DNA of 64,000 bases, from contig JAILZT010000009.1 in the NCBI GenBank assembly GCA_023512345.1, positions 1 through 64,000 on the forward strand. The letters run 5' to 3'. The position numbers and the translations under genes were made by a program. Shown here in pieces: positions 35,783 through 47,828 of this stretch. This DNA comes from Paenibacillus sp. (GTDB taxonomy: Bacteria; Bacillota; Bacilli; Paenibacillales; Paenibacillaceae). Numbering within the stretch: position 1 is the first letter of the stretch; the number at the start of each line of letters is the position of its first letter. The notes below the pieces were generated by a model. The model made no database searches and was not told where the DNA came from. It saw only the letters and a list, made by a program, of their open reading frames with translations.

Positions 35783-36379
35783 TTATACACCGGTTGGAAG
35801 AGTTTTCTCGATAACCTTATCAACGATGCCATATTCAGCTGCTTCAGCAGCAGTCATGAAGTAATCACGGTCTGTATCCTTCTCAATACGCTCCAGTGGT
35901 TGACCGGTACGCTCGGACAAAATGCGGTTCAACTTGTCACGAAGCTTAAGAATGCGGCGTGCACGGATTTCGATGTCCGATGCCTGACCTTGAGCACCGC
36001 CCAAAGGTTGGTGAATCATAATTTCACTGTTCGGCAGTGCAAAGCGTTTGCCTTTGGCACCAGCGTTTAACAGGAAGGCTCCCATAGAAGCTGCCATACC
36101 TACACAGATGGTAGATACATCAGGTTTAATGTATTGCATTGTATCGAAAATAGCCATACCCGCAGTAATGGAACCACCCGGACTGTTCACATACAGGTGA
36201 ATATCCTTATCCGGTTCCTCGGCAGCCAGAAATAGCATTTGCGCGATAATGGAATTGGCTACCACGTCATTAACCTCTGTTCCAAGGAAAATGATGCGGT
36301 CCTTCAGCAGGCGGGAATAGATGTCATAAGCTCGCTCGCCGCGGTTGCTTTGTTCTACGACCATAGGAATATAACTCAC
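35783..36379 (-). CDS. clpP: ATP-dependent Clp protease proteolytic subunit ClpP
   Basis: Serine peptidase forming the tetradecameric barrel used with ClpX, ClpC or ClpE. The 198 residues keep the triad Ser98 (GMAASMGA), His123 (MIHQP) and Asp172 (TDRDYFM). The ribosome site AAGGAGG precedes ATG 36379. Upstream is a CtsR operator on a SigA promoter, so it belongs to the class III heat-shock regulon. Confidence 0.97.
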   Translation of the reverse strand: MSYIPMVVEQSNRGERAYDIYSRLLKDRIIFLGTEVNDVVANSIIAQMLFLAAEEPDKDIHLYVNSPGGSITAGMAIFDTMQYIKPDVSTICVGMAASMGAFLLNAGAKGKRFALPNSEIMIHQPLGGAQGQASDIEIRARRILKLRDKLNRILSERTGQPLERIEKDTDRDYFMTAAEAAEYGIVDKVIEKTLPTGV

Positions 36380-36444
36380 GTGGAAAACCTCCTTGATATT
36401 GGCTGTTAGAATGTCTTTCTAGTTACTCTTACCGTAATAACCAC

Positions 36445-36484
36445 ATGATAAACAAATTCAAACAAAAAGTCAAAGAAAGTCAAA
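36445..36484 (-). promoter_or_regulatory. clpP promoter with CtsR operator
   Basis: On the plus strand AGTCAAAGAAAGTCAAA at 36468-36484 matches the CtsR heptad repeat RGTCAAA-N3-RGTCAAA exactly. On the minus strand TTGACT (36473-36468), a 17-base spacer and TATCAT (36450-36445) form a SigA promoter whose -35 overlaps the operator. Confidence 0.88.
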
Positions 36485-36571
36485 CTTATTGCAAAAAAAA
36501 AGAGCCATCCATTGGCACTTTGGTTAAATCTATTATAGGCTTTGCTAAAAAATGCATTTTATTAAAAATAA

Positions 36572-36646
36572 TGGCGCGCCCGCCAAGAATCGAACTTGGA
36601 TCTCAGGCTTCGGAGGCCTACGTCATATCCATTGGACCACGGGCGC
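36572..36646 (-). tRNA. tRNA-Arg (CCG)
   Basis: Minus-strand tRNA with acceptor GCGCCCG/CGGGCGC, anticodon CCG in GCCTCCGAAGC, T arm with GTTCGATTC and encoded CCA. Confidence 0.93.
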
Positions 36647-36950
36647 AACAGATATTATTATAATACGAATGAGATGCAATAGCAAGAAATATCTCACAGC
36701 TTTCAAAACAACAGAATAAAAACAATCCCTTGTCAGATCAGTCTTCTAAGTCACAAAGTGCCCTTTATGATGAACACTATAATGTAATCAATGTATAAGA
36801 AGAAAAGAGGTTGTGAATTCTACTCTCGGAAGACTTGCGCTCAGGGCAATATTTGGGGTAGAATATGGGTGGGACTTAAAAAGTTAGCCCGGGACATTTT
36901 GAGACCATGAACAAGGGAATAGAGAAAGACGAAGTTGCAGGAGTGAAAGC
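36647..36950 (+). other. Intergenic region upstream of cggR
   Basis: 304 bases between the minus-strand tRNA-Arg and cggR. The right third holds the cggR promoter and operator (listed separately). Nothing else was recognised in the left 190 bases. Confidence 0.6.
36835..36905 (+). promoter_or_regulatory. cggR promoter and CggR operator
   Basis: TTGCGC (36835-36840), 18 bases, TAGAAT (36859-36864). Directly downstream, TGGGAC-N6-AGTT-N4-CGGGAC-N6-AGAC at 36870-36905 reproduces the spacing of the Bacillus CggR operator CGGGAC-N6-TGTC-N4-CGGGAC-N6-TGTC. Confidence 0.85.
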
Positions 36951-38003
36951 ATGCGTAACTTATTAGAAATACAAAAGCAGCTTCTGCCTGATCTCATGGA
37001 AACCCTTAAGAGGCGGTATACGATTCTTCATCAGATTATGCTGTCCGATATTATTGGGCGCAGAACGCTAGCCGCATCCTTGGATATGACGGAGCGAACC
37101 TTGCGTGCTGAGACGGATCTTCTGAAATCGCAGGGGCTTATAGAGATCGACAGTGTAGGTATGCGTATCAGTGATGCTGGCCGCAGCTTGCTAGATCTGT
37201 TGGAGCCAATCGCTAAGAGCTTGTTTGGTCTAGACGATCTGGAAGAGAAGATACGATCAACGTACGGTCTGAGTAAAGTAATTGTAGTCCCAGGTGATTG
37301 TGAAACATCACCGTTTACTAAGCGAGAGCTTGGACGTGCAGGTGCCAAAGCACTGCTCGGTGTGCTTCGAAGTGATGATACAATTGCTGTTACTGGCGGC
37401 TCAACACTAGCCGAAATGGCGGATCAGCTTACACCGCCGCTACCTCTTTCCTACAAGGATGCTTGGTTCGTACCAGCTCGCGGAGGACTAGGAGAAAGCA
37501 TGGAGATACAAGCCAACACCATTGCCTCAACAATGGCAAAACGGGTTGGAGCGCAATACCGCTTGCTGCATGTTCCAGATCTGCTTGGCGAGGACGCTTA
37601 CCAGTCTCTTGCCCAAGATTCCAATACAAGGGAGATTGTGCAGATTATCCGTCGTTCACGTATCATTGTACACGGAATCGGGGATGCCATTGAAATGACC
37701 CGTCGTCGTAAGCTGGATGAAGAGACTGTCTTGGAAATTCAGGAAGAAGGCGCGGTTGCTGAATCGTTTGGTTATTATTTTAACGAAGAGGGCCAAGTTG
37801 TACACACAATGCTTACGATGGGATTGCGTCTTGAGGATATTATTCGGACGGAAGTCGTAGTTGGTATTGCCGGTGGCAAACGAAAGGCTAAAGCAATTCA
37901 CGCAATGCTAAGGTTTGGTCAGGAGAATATTCTTGTGACAGATGAAGCAGCTGCAGTGGAAATTGGCAGAGAAATTGATGAACAGGTGCAATTAGTGCAC
38001 TAG
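36951..38003 (+). CDS. cggR: Central glycolytic genes regulator CggR (SorC family)
   Basis: A 350-residue repressor of the glycolytic operon, released by fructose 1,6-bisphosphate. An N-terminal winged helix (~25-75, RRTLAASLDMTERTLRAETD) is joined to a SorC-type sugar-phosphate domain (~90-345, VTGGSTLAEMA, PARGGLGE, HGIGDA). Its operator lies between its promoter and start, giving autoregulation. Placed first in the operon before gapA as in Bacillus. Confidence 0.94.
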   Translation: MRNLLEIQKQLLPDLMETLKRRYTILHQIMLSDIIGRRTLAASLDMTERTLRAETDLLKSQGLIEIDSVGMRISDAGRSLLDLLEPIAKSLFGLDDLEEKIRSTYGLSKVIVVPGDCETSPFTKRELGRAGAKALLGVLRSDDTIAVTGGSTLAEMADQLTPPLPLSYKDAWFVPARGGLGESMEIQANTIASTMAKRVGAQYRLLHVPDLLGEDAYQSLAQDSNTREIVQIIRRSRIIVHGIGDAIEMTRRRKLDEETVLEIQEEGAVAESFGYYFNEEGQVVHTMLTMGLRLEDIIRTEVVVGIAGGKRKAKAIHAMLRFGQENILVTDEAAAVEIGREIDEQVQLVH

Positions 38004-38119
38004 CTTCCAATTTGTGGGGAGCATAATCTGCTTTTTTGCATTATACTTAACGTTGTTGTCTTGACAAGCTTAACGGCCTGTCTTGAATAAATAAAACGAA
38101 TTCTAGGAGGAACTATTCA

Positions 38120-39130
38120 ATGAGTGTTAAAGTTGGTATTAATGGTTTTGGACGTATTGGACGCCTTGCATTCCGCCGTATTCAAAATGTAGAAGGTATC
38201 GAAGTGGTAGCAATCAATGACTTGACTGACGCTAAGATGCTTGCTCATTTGTTGAAATATGATACAACTCAAGGAACTTTCAACGGTGATGTTGAAGTTC
38301 ACGATGGTTTCTTCAAAGTAAATGGTAAAGATGTTAAGGTTCTTGCGAACCGCAACCCTGAAGAATTGCCTTGGGGCGAGCTTGGTGTTGACATCGTTCT
38401 TGAGTGCACAGGTTTCTTCACAACTAAAGAAGCTGCTGAGAAACACTTGAAAGGCGGAGCTAAAAAAGTAGTTATCTCTGCTCCAGCTACTGGCGACATG
38501 AAAACTGTCGTTTACAACGTAAACCATGACATTCTTGATGGTACTGAAACTGTTATCTCCGGTGCTTCTTGCACAACTAACTGCTTGGCTCCTATGGCTA
38601 AAGTACTTCAAGATAACTACGGCATTGTTGAAGGTTTGATGACAACAATCCACGCTTACACTGGCGACCAAAACACTTTGGATGCTCCACACGCGAAAGG
38701 TGACTTCAGACGCGCTCGTGCAGCAGCTGAGAACATCATTCCTAACACTACTGGTGCTGCTAAAGCAATCGGTCTGGTTATTCCTGAACTTAAAGGTAAA
38801 TTGGACGGTGCAGCTCAACGTGTTCCAGTAGCAACTGGTTCCCTAACTGAGTTGGTAACTGTTCTTGAAAAGAACGTAACTGTTGAAGAAATCAATGCAG
38901 CTATGAAAGCAGCTTCTGATTCCGAAACTTACGGATACACAGAAGATGAAATCGTATCTTCCGATATCAAAGGAATCACTTTCGGTTCCCTGTTTGATGC
39001 TACACAAACTAAAGTATTGACTGTTGGCGACAAACAACTGGTTAAAACTGTTGCTTGGTATGACAATGAAATGTCCTACACTGCACAATTGATCCGTACT
39101 TTGGAGCACTTTGCAAAAATCGCTAAGTAA
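38120..39130 (+). CDS. gapA: Glyceraldehyde-3-phosphate dehydrogenase GapA
   Basis: NAD-dependent glycolytic dehydrogenase. The 336 residues show [14 protein letters not shown], Asp34 in AINDL (favours NAD) and the catalytic Cys151 in [10 protein letters not shown]. Codon use is extremely biased, as for a very abundant protein. TAGGAGGAA is the ribosome site. In the 116-base gap after cggR, TTGACA (38061) and TGAATA (38084) with 17 bases between could be a second promoter. Two hairpins follow the gene and probably lower transcription into pgk. Confidence 0.97.
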   Translation: MSVKVGINGFGRIGRLAFRRIQNVEGIEVVAINDLTDAKMLAHLLKYDTTQGTFNGDVEVHDGFFKVNGKDVKVLANRNPEELPWGELGVDIVLECTGFFTTKEAAEKHLKGGAKKVVISAPATGDMKTVVYNVNHDILDGTETVISGASCTTNCLAPMAKVLQDNYGIVEGLMTTIHAYTGDQNTLDAPHAKGDFRRARAAAENIIPNTTGAAKAIGLVIPELKGKLDGAAQRVPVATGSLTELVTVLEKNVTVEEINAAMKAASDSETYGYTEDEIVSSDIKGITFGSLFDATQTKVLTVGDKQLVKTVAWYDNEMSYTAQLIRTLEHFAKIAK

Positions 39131-39156
39131 TATTGTTTTTATATAAGTCCAGCTTA

Positions 39157-39237
39157 AGAGCGGAAACAGAACTCCATTGTTTCCGCTCTTTCTGAGAATA
39201 ATAAGCAAAGTATAAGGATGACTTCATACTTTGCTTA
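39157..39237 (+). terminator. Two hairpins between gapA and pgk (partial terminator / mRNA stabiliser)
   Basis: AGAGCGGAAACA / TGTTTCCGCTCT at 39157-39189 followed by TTTCTG, then a perfect 12-pair stem TAAGCAAAGTAT / ATACTTTGCTTA at 39202-39237. The T tails are poor, so read-through to pgk is likely while the gapA 3' end is protected. Confidence 0.65.
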
Positions 39238-39303
39238 TATTTCTTGAAAATTATTTTCTTTGGATGCGGGATTGTATAAATTTTGGGTGTGGAGGAAATA
39301 GAC

Positions 39304-40485
39304 ATGAATAAGAAAAGTGTCCGTGATGTAGAGGTTAAAGGTAAACGCGTATTTGTACGTGTGGATTTTAATGTACCTGTAGAAGATGGCAAGATCACTG
39401 ATGATACACGTATCCGTGAAACTCTTCCAACTATTAAATACTTGATCGAAAACGGTGCTAAAGTCATTTTGGCGAGTCACATGGGCCGTCCTAAAGGCGA
39501 GTTCGTAGATTCCATGCGTTTGACTACTGCAGCAACTCGTTTGTCCGAGCTTCTTGGTAAACCGGTAGCTAAAGCTGATGAAGCTATTGGCGAAGCTGTA
39601 AAAGCTCAAATCGCTGAGCTTGGTGAAGGCGATGTAATCGTTCTTGAGAACGTTCGTTTCTACCCAGGTGAAGAAAAGAATGATCCTGAATTGGCTAAGC
39701 AGTTTGCTGAACTTGCTGATCTGTTCGTTAACGACGCTTTTGGCGCAGCTCACCGTGCCCACGCTTCGACAGAAGGTATCGCTCATTTCTTGCCAGCTGT
39801 ATCCGGTCTTTTGATGGAGAAAGAATTGTCCGTTCTTGGTAAAGCACTTGCTCAACCAGAACGTCCTTTCACTGCCATCATTGGCGGTTCTAAGGTTAAA
39901 GACAAGATTGACGTTATTGATAACCTGCTGACTTTGGCTGACAATGTTCTGATTGGCGGCGGTCTTGCTTTCACATTCACTAAAGCTCAAGGTCATGAAA
40001 TCGGTAATTCCCTTGTAGATAACGATAAAATCGATACTGCACTCGGATTTATCGAGAAAGCTAAAGCACTTGGCAAAAACTTCTTGCTTCCAGTAGATGC
40101 AGTTATTGCTGACAAATTTGGTGCAGATGCTAACACTAAAGTGGTCGACGTATCTGATATTCCTGAAGGTTGGATGGGTCTTGATATCGGTCCTAAGACT
40201 GCAGCAATGTATGCTGATGTTATCAAGAACTCCAAGCTGGTTGTTTGGAACGGACCTATGGGTGTGTTCGAAATCGACATTTTTGCTGAAGGTACTATTG
40301 CAGTAGCTAAAGCTTGTGCGACAACTGAAGGTTACACTGTAATCGGCGGCGGCGATTCCGCAGCTGCAGCAGAAAAATTCCACCTGGCTGACCAAATGGA
40401 TCATATCTCCACTGGCGGCGGCGCATCACTCGAGTTCATGGAAGGCAAGGCACTTCCTGGCGTAGAAGCTTTGAACGACAAGTAA
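39304..40485 (+). CDS. pgk: Phosphoglycerate kinase Pgk
   Basis: Transfers phosphate from 1,3-bisphosphoglycerate to ADP. The 393 residues include the signature [19 protein letters not shown], and the C-terminal nucleotide loop GGGDSAAA with GGGASLEF. An upstream in-frame start at 39283 exists, but GTGGAGGAA at 39288-39296 is correctly spaced for ATG 39304. Highly biased codons. Second enzyme of the glycolytic operon. Confidence 0.97.
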   Translation: MNKKSVRDVEVKGKRVFVRVDFNVPVEDGKITDDTRIRETLPTIKYLIENGAKVILASHMGRPKGEFVDSMRLTTAATRLSELLGKPVAKADEAIGEAVKAQIAELGEGDVIVLENVRFYPGEEKNDPELAKQFAELADLFVNDAFGAAHRAHASTEGIAHFLPAVSGLLMEKELSVLGKALAQPERPFTAIIGGSKVKDKIDVIDNLLTLADNVLIGGGLAFTFTKAQGHEIGNSLVDNDKIDTALGFIEKAKALGKNFLLPVDAVIADKFGADANTKVVDVSDIPEGWMGLDIGPKTAAMYADVIKNSKLVVWNGPMGVFEIDIFAEGTIAVAKACATTEGYTVIGGGDSAAAAEKFHLADQMDHISTGGGASLEFMEGKALPGVEALNDK

Positions 40486-41262
<777 letters not shown>

Positions 41263-41264
41263 GG

Positions 41265-42809
41265 ATGTCAGCACCAAGACCCGTAGCTTTAATCATCATG
41301 GATGGTTTCGGTCTACGTAACACGGCAGAAGGCAATGCAGTTGCCCAAGCTAACAAACCTAATTATGACCGTTATTTAACTCAATATCCGAATACAACAC
41401 TTACCGCTTGCGGCGAAGCTGTTGGACTTCCGGAAGGACAAATGGGTAATTCTGAAGTAGGCCATCTTAACATCGGCGCAGGCCGGATTGTCTATCAGGA
41501 TTTGACCCGTATCGATAAGTCTATCCGTGACGGAGAATTCTTCGAGAACGAAACATTGGTTGCTGCAGTAAGAAGTGCCAAATCAACCGGCAAAAAGCTT
41601 CACCTGTACGCGCTTGTATCCGACGGAGGGGTACATAGCCATATCCAGCATCTGTTTGCTATGCTTGATCTTGCCAAGAAAGAAGATATGCATGAAGTGT
41701 ATATCCATGCTTTCATGGATGGTCGCGACGTTGCTCCCGACAGCGGACAAAAGTTCGTCCAAGATCTGGTAGCTAAGATTGAGGAAGTCGGTGTAGGAAC
41801 GATTGCTACCGTATCCGGACGTTATTTCGCGATGGATCGCGATAAACGTTGGGAGCGTGTAGAAAAGGCCTATCGCGCAATGGTTTATGGCGAAGGCCCG
41901 AAATATACCGATGCACTGCAGGCAATCACTTCTTCTTACCAGAATTCTGTGTATGATGAATTTGTTGAGCCAAGTGTAATCGTAGACAGCGAAGGCAAGC
42001 CAGTAACGTCTGTTGAGAGCGGAGATTCCGTTGTGTTCCTCAACTTCCGCCCTGACCGTGCTATCCAGCTGTCGCAAGTATTCACCAATGCAGATTTCCG
42101 CGGCTTTGACCGTGGTCCTTTGTTCCCACAAGGTTTGCATTTCGTATGCTTAACAACGTTCAGTGAAACGGTACAAGGCTTCGTTGCCTATTCTCCGAAG
42201 AACCTGGATAATACCTTGGGTGAAGTGCTTGTACAGAACAACAAGAAGCAACTGCGTATTGCGGAAACTGAAAAGTACCCGCACGTAACTTTCTTCTTCA
42301 GTGGTGGACGTGATGAAGAGCTTCCTGGTGAAACTCGTATTCTTATCAATTCCCCTAAAGTGGCAACCTATGACTTGCAGCCAGAGATGAGCGCATACGA
42401 AGTGGCGGCGGCCTGCGTAGCGGAAATCGAAGCGGATAGACAAGATGCCATTATCCTGAACTTTGCGAACCCTGATATGGTTGGACACTCCGGCATGCTG
42501 GAGCCAACAATTAAGGCCGTGGAAGTAACGGATGAGTGTGTAGGAATGGTAGTGAATGCGGTTGTTGCTAAAGGCGGCGTTGCAATCATTATTGCTGACC
42601 ACGGTAATGCGGATATGGTATTTGACGAGAATGGTCGTCCGTTCACGGCTCATACTACTAATCCAGTTCCGTTCATTCTTACGGATGAAAATGTTGTACT
42701 GCGTGATTCCGGTATTCTTGCCGATGTTGCACCGACCATCCTGGATCTAATGGGACTTCCGCAACCTGCGGAAATGACCGGACAATCCATGATTGCCAGC
42801 CGCAAGTAA
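41265..42809 (+). CDS. gpmI: 2,3-bisphosphoglycerate-independent phosphoglycerate mutase GpmI
   Basis: Manganese enzyme converting 3- to 2-phosphoglycerate. The 514 residues show the alkaline-phosphatase-fold motifs [23 protein letters not shown] with the phosphoserine Ser63, FMDGRD, FRPDRA and ADHGNAD. Manganese dependence makes this enzyme pH-sensitive in sporulating bacilli. Starts two bases after tpiA (coupled). Confidence 0.97.
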   Translation: MSAPRPVALIIMDGFGLRNTAEGNAVAQANKPNYDRYLTQYPNTTLTACGEAVGLPEGQMGNSEVGHLNIGAGRIVYQDLTRIDKSIRDGEFFENETLVAAVRSAKSTGKKLHLYALVSDGGVHSHIQHLFAMLDLAKKEDMHEVYIHAFMDGRDVAPDSGQKFVQDLVAKIEEVGVGTIATVSGRYFAMDRDKRWERVEKAYRAMVYGEGPKYTDALQAITSSYQNSVYDEFVEPSVIVDSEGKPVTSVESGDSVVFLNFRPDRAIQLSQVFTNADFRGFDRGPLFPQGLHFVCLTTFSETVQGFVAYSPKNLDNTLGEVLVQNNKKQLRIAETEKYPHVTFFFSGGRDEELPGETRILINSPKVATYDLQPEMSAYEVAAACVAEIEADRQDAIILNFANPDMVGHSGMLEPTIKAVEVTDECVGMVVNAVVAKGGVAIIIADHGNADMVFDENGRPFTAHTTNPVPFILTDENVVLRDSGILADVAPTILDLMGLPQPAEMTGQSMIASRK

Positions 42810-42852
42810 GTAATACTTTGCTTCACCAATCAATACCAAAAAACAATTTTAA

Positions 42853-44154
<1,302 letters not shown>

Positions 44155-44180
44155 TAGACTTTCTTAACAAGAGTCTATGC

Positions 44181-44212
44181 AAGGCCTGCCGATTTCGGCA
44201 GGCCTTTTTTTA
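44181..44212 (+). terminator. Terminator of the glycolytic operon
   Basis: AAGGCCTGCCGA-TTT-CGGCAGGCCTT with seven T. Confidence 0.93.
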
Positions 44213-44357
44213 AAAAATTATAGACAGATAAAGGTAGATTGGCGCACAGGCTGTTGTAATACCTGCCTTGTTATGTTAAAATAAAAATGCTGTTTATGAA
44301 TCGTTATATCCAAAATTACCATAGATAGTGATGCTTAGGCGTAGGAGGTGGAAGTGA

Positions 44358-44591
44358 ATGGATATCTTTTTGAAAGTAATGCTCCTGGTTTTTTCCGTCG
44401 GTCTTATTGTGGTCGTTCTTCTGCAAAAAGGGAAAAGCGCGGGTCTTTCCGGAGCCATCTCCGGCGGTGCTGAGCATCTCTTCGGTAAATCAAAGGCACG
44501 TGGTATGGAACTCGTACTACAACGTGTTACAGTTGGACTGGCTGCAGGATTTTTTATCATGTCAATCCTTGCTGCAGTTTTTATTGACTAG
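44358..44591 (+). CDS. secG: Protein-export membrane protein SecG
   Basis: A 77-residue SecYEG subunit with two membrane segments (residues ~3-22 and ~52-74) joined by the conserved LLQKGKSAGLSGAISGGAE loop. TAGGAGGTGGAAG precedes ATG 44358. Located between eno and rnr, the usual Firmicute arrangement. Confidence 0.93.
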   Translation: MDIFLKVMLLVFSVGLIVVVLLQKGKSAGLSGAISGGAEHLFGKSKARGMELVLQRVTVGLAAGFFIMSILAAVFID

Positions 44592-44830
44592 ACATTTAAA
44601 ACAAACCTTCGCTCTTTTCTAATTGGAATGGGTGGGGGTTTTTTTGTTGTGTTTTTGTAGATTTCCATCTTAGAATTAAAGCAACAGGGATGCCGGAGAT
44701 TGATTTCGTGTATACTAGGGTATGAAGTATTATAAAGGTAAAATTTACTTGTAGCTTTTTTTGTGGAATAGGGGAAGACATACATATATGCTGGCGGCGT
44801 AAGGCTGCCATGGAGGCCGAGGTGACGAAC

Positions 44831-47740
44831 ATGATAACAGAAGAAATACTACTCGATTTTATGCGGGAAACCGCTTATAAGCCAATGAGTTATGATGAAC
44901 TGGTTAGCCATTTTACACTGAATGACAGTCCGCAATTCAAGGCGTTCGAGGAGCTGCTGATTGCTTTGGAGCAGGATGGAAGAATAGTTTTGACACGTAA
45001 TGCCACTTATGGTGTTCCGGAACGCATGGATTTGGTGAGAGGACGTTTGCAGGCTCATGCCAAGGGATTTGCTTTTCTCATCCCGGATGATCGGGATCAC
45101 CCCGATGTCTACATTCATGCCAATGACTTAAAAGGAACAATGAACGGTGACATCGTACTGGTACGCGTAACCGGAAAAAGCCCGTCCGGTGGCCGGATGG
45201 AAGGCGAAGTCGTAAGGATTGTTAAAAGAGGTGTGCTGCAAACCGTCGGAGTGTTCCAAAGCTTTGAGACTTACGGTTTTGTGCTGCCAGATGATAAACG
45301 GATTAATCGTGACATTTTTATCCCGAGGGAATCGTTCAAGGGTGCGGTTGACGGTGAGAAGGTTGTTGTCCGTATCGTGAATTATCCTGAGGGTCGTTCA
45401 GCTGCAGAAGGCGAAATTATCGAAATTCTAGGGCATAAGGATGACCCGGGTGTAGATATTTTGTCAATTATCCGCAAGCATCAGCTGCCAGAGGGCTTTC
45501 CAGATGAAGTTATGAATGAGGCCAACAATGCCCCAGACTCCATTACGGAAGAAGAGATTGTTCAACAAGGACGGCGTGATTTACGCGGCCTTAATATTGT
45601 TACCATCGATGGCGAGGATGCCAAGGATCTAGATGATGCTGTTAACGTGGAGCGTCTGGAGAATGGTAATTACAAGCTGGGTGTTCATATTGCGGATGTT
45701 GGGTATTATGTGCGTGAAAGCTCGGAGCTCGATAAAGAAGCTTATGACCGCGGCTGCAGCGTGTATTTGGTTGACCGCGTAATTCCTATGCTGCCGCATC
45801 GTTTGTCTAACGGGATTTGCAGCTTAAATCCGCAGGTAGACCGTCTGACGATGTCGTGTGAGATGGAATTTAATGAACATATGAAGGTCGTGAAGCATGA
45901 TGTCTTTACGAGCGTGATTCGCACGAAAGAAAGAATGACCTACTCGAACGTTCGTAAGATTGTTGAGGATGAAGATCCTGAACTGTTAGAACGCTACAGT
46001 CCGCTAATTGAGGATTTCCGCTTAATGAAGGAGATTGCGATGAAGCTCCGCGATGCCCGGATGAGACGCGGGGCTGTTGATTTTGACTTTGAAGAGAGCA
46101 AAATAATCGTTGATGAGAATGGCAAGGCCATCGATATCGTAAAACGTGAGCGTTCCGTCGCTGAGCAGATTATCGAGGAGTTCATGCTTGCGGCTAATGA
46201 GACGGTAGCAGAGCATTTCCACTGGTTGAAAGTACCGTTCTTGTACCGTATTCACGAAAATCCAGACCCAGAGAAACTCCAGAACTTCATGGCGTTTGCA
46301 GCGAACTTTGGTTATCATGTCAAAGGCCGGGGCAATTCTGTACATCCACGTGCTTTGCAGGATCTTTTGGAGCAGATTCAAGGAACTAAGGAGCAGACGG
46401 TTATTAGCACGATGATGCTTCGTTCGATGAAGCAAGCGAAATATGATGCCGAGAGCACGGGTCATTTTGGACTAGCTGCTGAATATTACTCTCACTTTAC
46501 TTCTCCAATCCGACGTTATCCCGATTTGGTGATCCACCGTGTAATGCGTGAGGTTCTTGAGAATGGTGGAGCCCTTAGCGAGAAAAGGCAGGAGTATTTG
46601 TCCAGCCGGATGCCGGACATCGCTCAGCAGTCGTCAGAGCGCGAACGTGTTGCAGTAGAGGCAGAGCGTGATACGGAGCAAATGAAGAAATGCGAGTTCA
46701 TGAAGGACAAGGTAGGCGAGGAATTCGATGCCATGATCAGCAGTGTGACCAGCTTCGGTATGTTCATCGAGCTGGATAACACAGTCGAAGGCCTTATTCG
46801 TCTCAGCGCGCTGACTGACGATTACTACCACTTCGACGAAGCTCATATGGCGCTCATTGGCGAGCGCACCTCAAAGGTGTTCCGTATTGGCGACGAGGTT
46901 AAGATCCGAGTCGCTAAGGTTAACATGGACGACCACACGATAGACTTCGAGTTGGTCGACATGAAGCCGCGTGCGGAGGGCGAGCACCGCAGCGGTGGGT
47001 TTAATGGCGGCCGCGGAGGCAACGGCGGTCGCAATGGCAACGGCGGCCGCGGGGGCAATGGCGGCCGGAACGGCAACGGCGGCGGCTTCAGCAAGGCCGC
47101 CGCTGGGGGTAAGGCCGGCGGCAACGGTAAGGGCCGCGGCGGTAAGGTTAAGCCCGGGGCCGCAGGTACCCCGGGTAGAGTGGACGCGGGGAGCAAAGCC
47201 CGCGTAGGTGAAGGGCCGCGCGGAGCGGCCGGCGGCGCCGCAGGCAGTGTGCCGGGCGGACGCGGCAAGCGGAAGCGTGGGCAAGGCGCCGGCGAGGGCG
47301 CGAGCGGCGCAGTCGCGGCGCTGCCCGGCATTGAGGGCGCGCAGCGCGGCACTGGGCCGGCGGCGGCGCGTGAGCGCGCTGGCGTGCCAGCCAGTGGCGG
47401 ATCCGGTGCTAACGGAGGCCGTGGCATTAACTTCGGCTTCGGCTCCGGCAAAGGCGGATACGGGGGTCCAGGCGGGGAAGAATCCCTCGGCTTTGACCGC
47501 AACACCAGATTCCGCAGCCGCGAGGATCGTGGACCTAGCAGTGGAACCCCTGACCGCGCCAGCAGCGGTACAGAAGGCAAAGCTCGGCGTAAGAGAAAGC
47601 CAAAGAACGGCGGCGTCTTTATCGGCCAGTCCGTGACACCAGGCAACGGAGAAAATACCGACAACCCAACTGCTGCTAAACGAAGCGAAAATGCTCCAGG
47701 CGGCAACGGTGGCGGGCGTAGGAAGAAAAAACAAACATAA
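44831..47740 (+). CDS. rnr: Ribonuclease R with very long Gly/Arg-rich C-terminal tail
   Basis: 3'-5' exoribonuclease degrading structured RNA. Of 969 residues, the first ~715 are canonical: N-terminal helix-turn-helix (~1-75), cold-shock domains (~60-230), RNB catalytic domain (~255-580, DGEDAKDLDDAVNVE with magnesium Asp residues; YSHFTSPIRRYPDLVIHR) and S1 domain (~625-705). The last ~250 residues are low complexity: Gly-Gly-Arg-Asn repeats, then Lys/Arg/Ala/Gly-rich, encoded by markedly GC-rich DNA. Bacillus RNase R has ~780 residues. ATG 44831 is preferred (GAGGTGACG upstream); ATG 44810 is an alternative. SmpB and tmRNA lie downstream and work with RNase R in trans-translation. Confidence 0.94.
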   Translation: MITEEILLDFMRETAYKPMSYDELVSHFTLNDSPQFKAFEELLIALEQDGRIVLTRNATYGVPERMDLVRGRLQAHAKGFAFLIPDDRDHPDVYIHANDLKGTMNGDIVLVRVTGKSPSGGRMEGEVVRIVKRGVLQTVGVFQSFETYGFVLPDDKRINRDIFIPRESFKGAVDGEKVVVRIVNYPEGRSAAEGEIIEILGHKDDPGVDILSIIRKHQLPEGFPDEVMNEANNAPDSITEEEIVQQGRRDLRGLNIVTIDGEDAKDLDDAVNVERLENGNYKLGVHIADVGYYVRESSELDKEAYDRGCSVYLVDRVIPMLPHRLSNGICSLNPQVDRLTMSCEMEFNEHMKVVKHDVFTSVIRTKERMTYSNVRKIVEDEDPELLERYSPLIEDFRLMKEIAMKLRDARMRRGAVDFDFEESKIIVDENGKAIDIVKRERSVAEQIIEEFMLAANETVAEHFHWLKVPFLYRIHENPDPEKLQNFMAFAANFGYHVKGRGNSVHPRALQDLLEQIQGTKEQTVISTMMLRSMKQAKYDAESTGHFGLAAEYYSHFTSPIRRYPDLVIHRVMREVLENGGALSEKRQEYLSSRMPDIAQQSSERERVAVEAERDTEQMKKCEFMKDKVGEEFDAMISSVTSFGMFIELDNTVEGLIRLSALTDDYYHFDEAHMALIGERTSKVFRIGDEVKIRVAKVNMDDHTIDFELVDMKPRAEGEHRSGGFNGGRGGNGGRNGNGGRGGNGGRNGNGGGFSKAAAGGKAGGNGKGRGGKVKPGAAGTPGRVDAGSKARVGEGPRGAAGGAAGSVPGGRGKRKRGQGAGEGASGAVAALPGIEGAQRGTGPAAARERAGVPASGGSGANGGRGINFGFGSGKGGYGGPGGEESLGFDRNTRFRSREDRGPSSGTPDRASSGTEGKARRKRKPKNGGVFIGQSVTPGNGENTDNPTAAKRSENAPGGNGGGRRKKKQT
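46975..47735 (+). repeat. GC-rich imperfect codon repeats encoding the RNase R tail
   Basis: From 46995 to about 47090 the DNA repeats GGCGGCCGCGGAGGCAACGGC-like 18-24 base units (GGRGGNGGRNGN in protein). GC-rich G/A/R/K-coding sequence continues to about 47440. Local composition stands out sharply from the flanks. Confidence 0.8.
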
Positions 47741-47751
47741 TCCATTAATAT

Positions 47752-47792
47752 AGAGCGCTGTTCCCTAACCGAGGGAACAGCGCTCTTTTTAA
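47752..47792 (+). terminator. Terminator after rnr
   Basis: AGAGCGCTGTTCCCT-AACC-GAGGGAACAGCGCTCTTTTT, a near-perfect 15-pair stem. Confidence 0.92.
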
Positions 47793-47828
47793 TATTACTG
47801 GGGGCGCTCATTACCATTCCGATCGACT

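Noticed and set aside
36445..36663. Plus-strand frame with MARPPRIELGSQASE
   Set aside because: A typical false frame produced by the antisense of tRNA-Arg and the clpP promoter.
38117..38818. 233-residue minus-strand frame opposite gapA
   Set aside because: Same codon-bias artefact; gapA is certain on the plus strand.
39235..40404. 389-residue minus-strand frame opposite pgk
   Set aside because: Caused by the extreme codon bias of pgk, which removes stops on the opposite strand; the composition is Ser/Phe/Cys-rich nonsense and pgk is certain.
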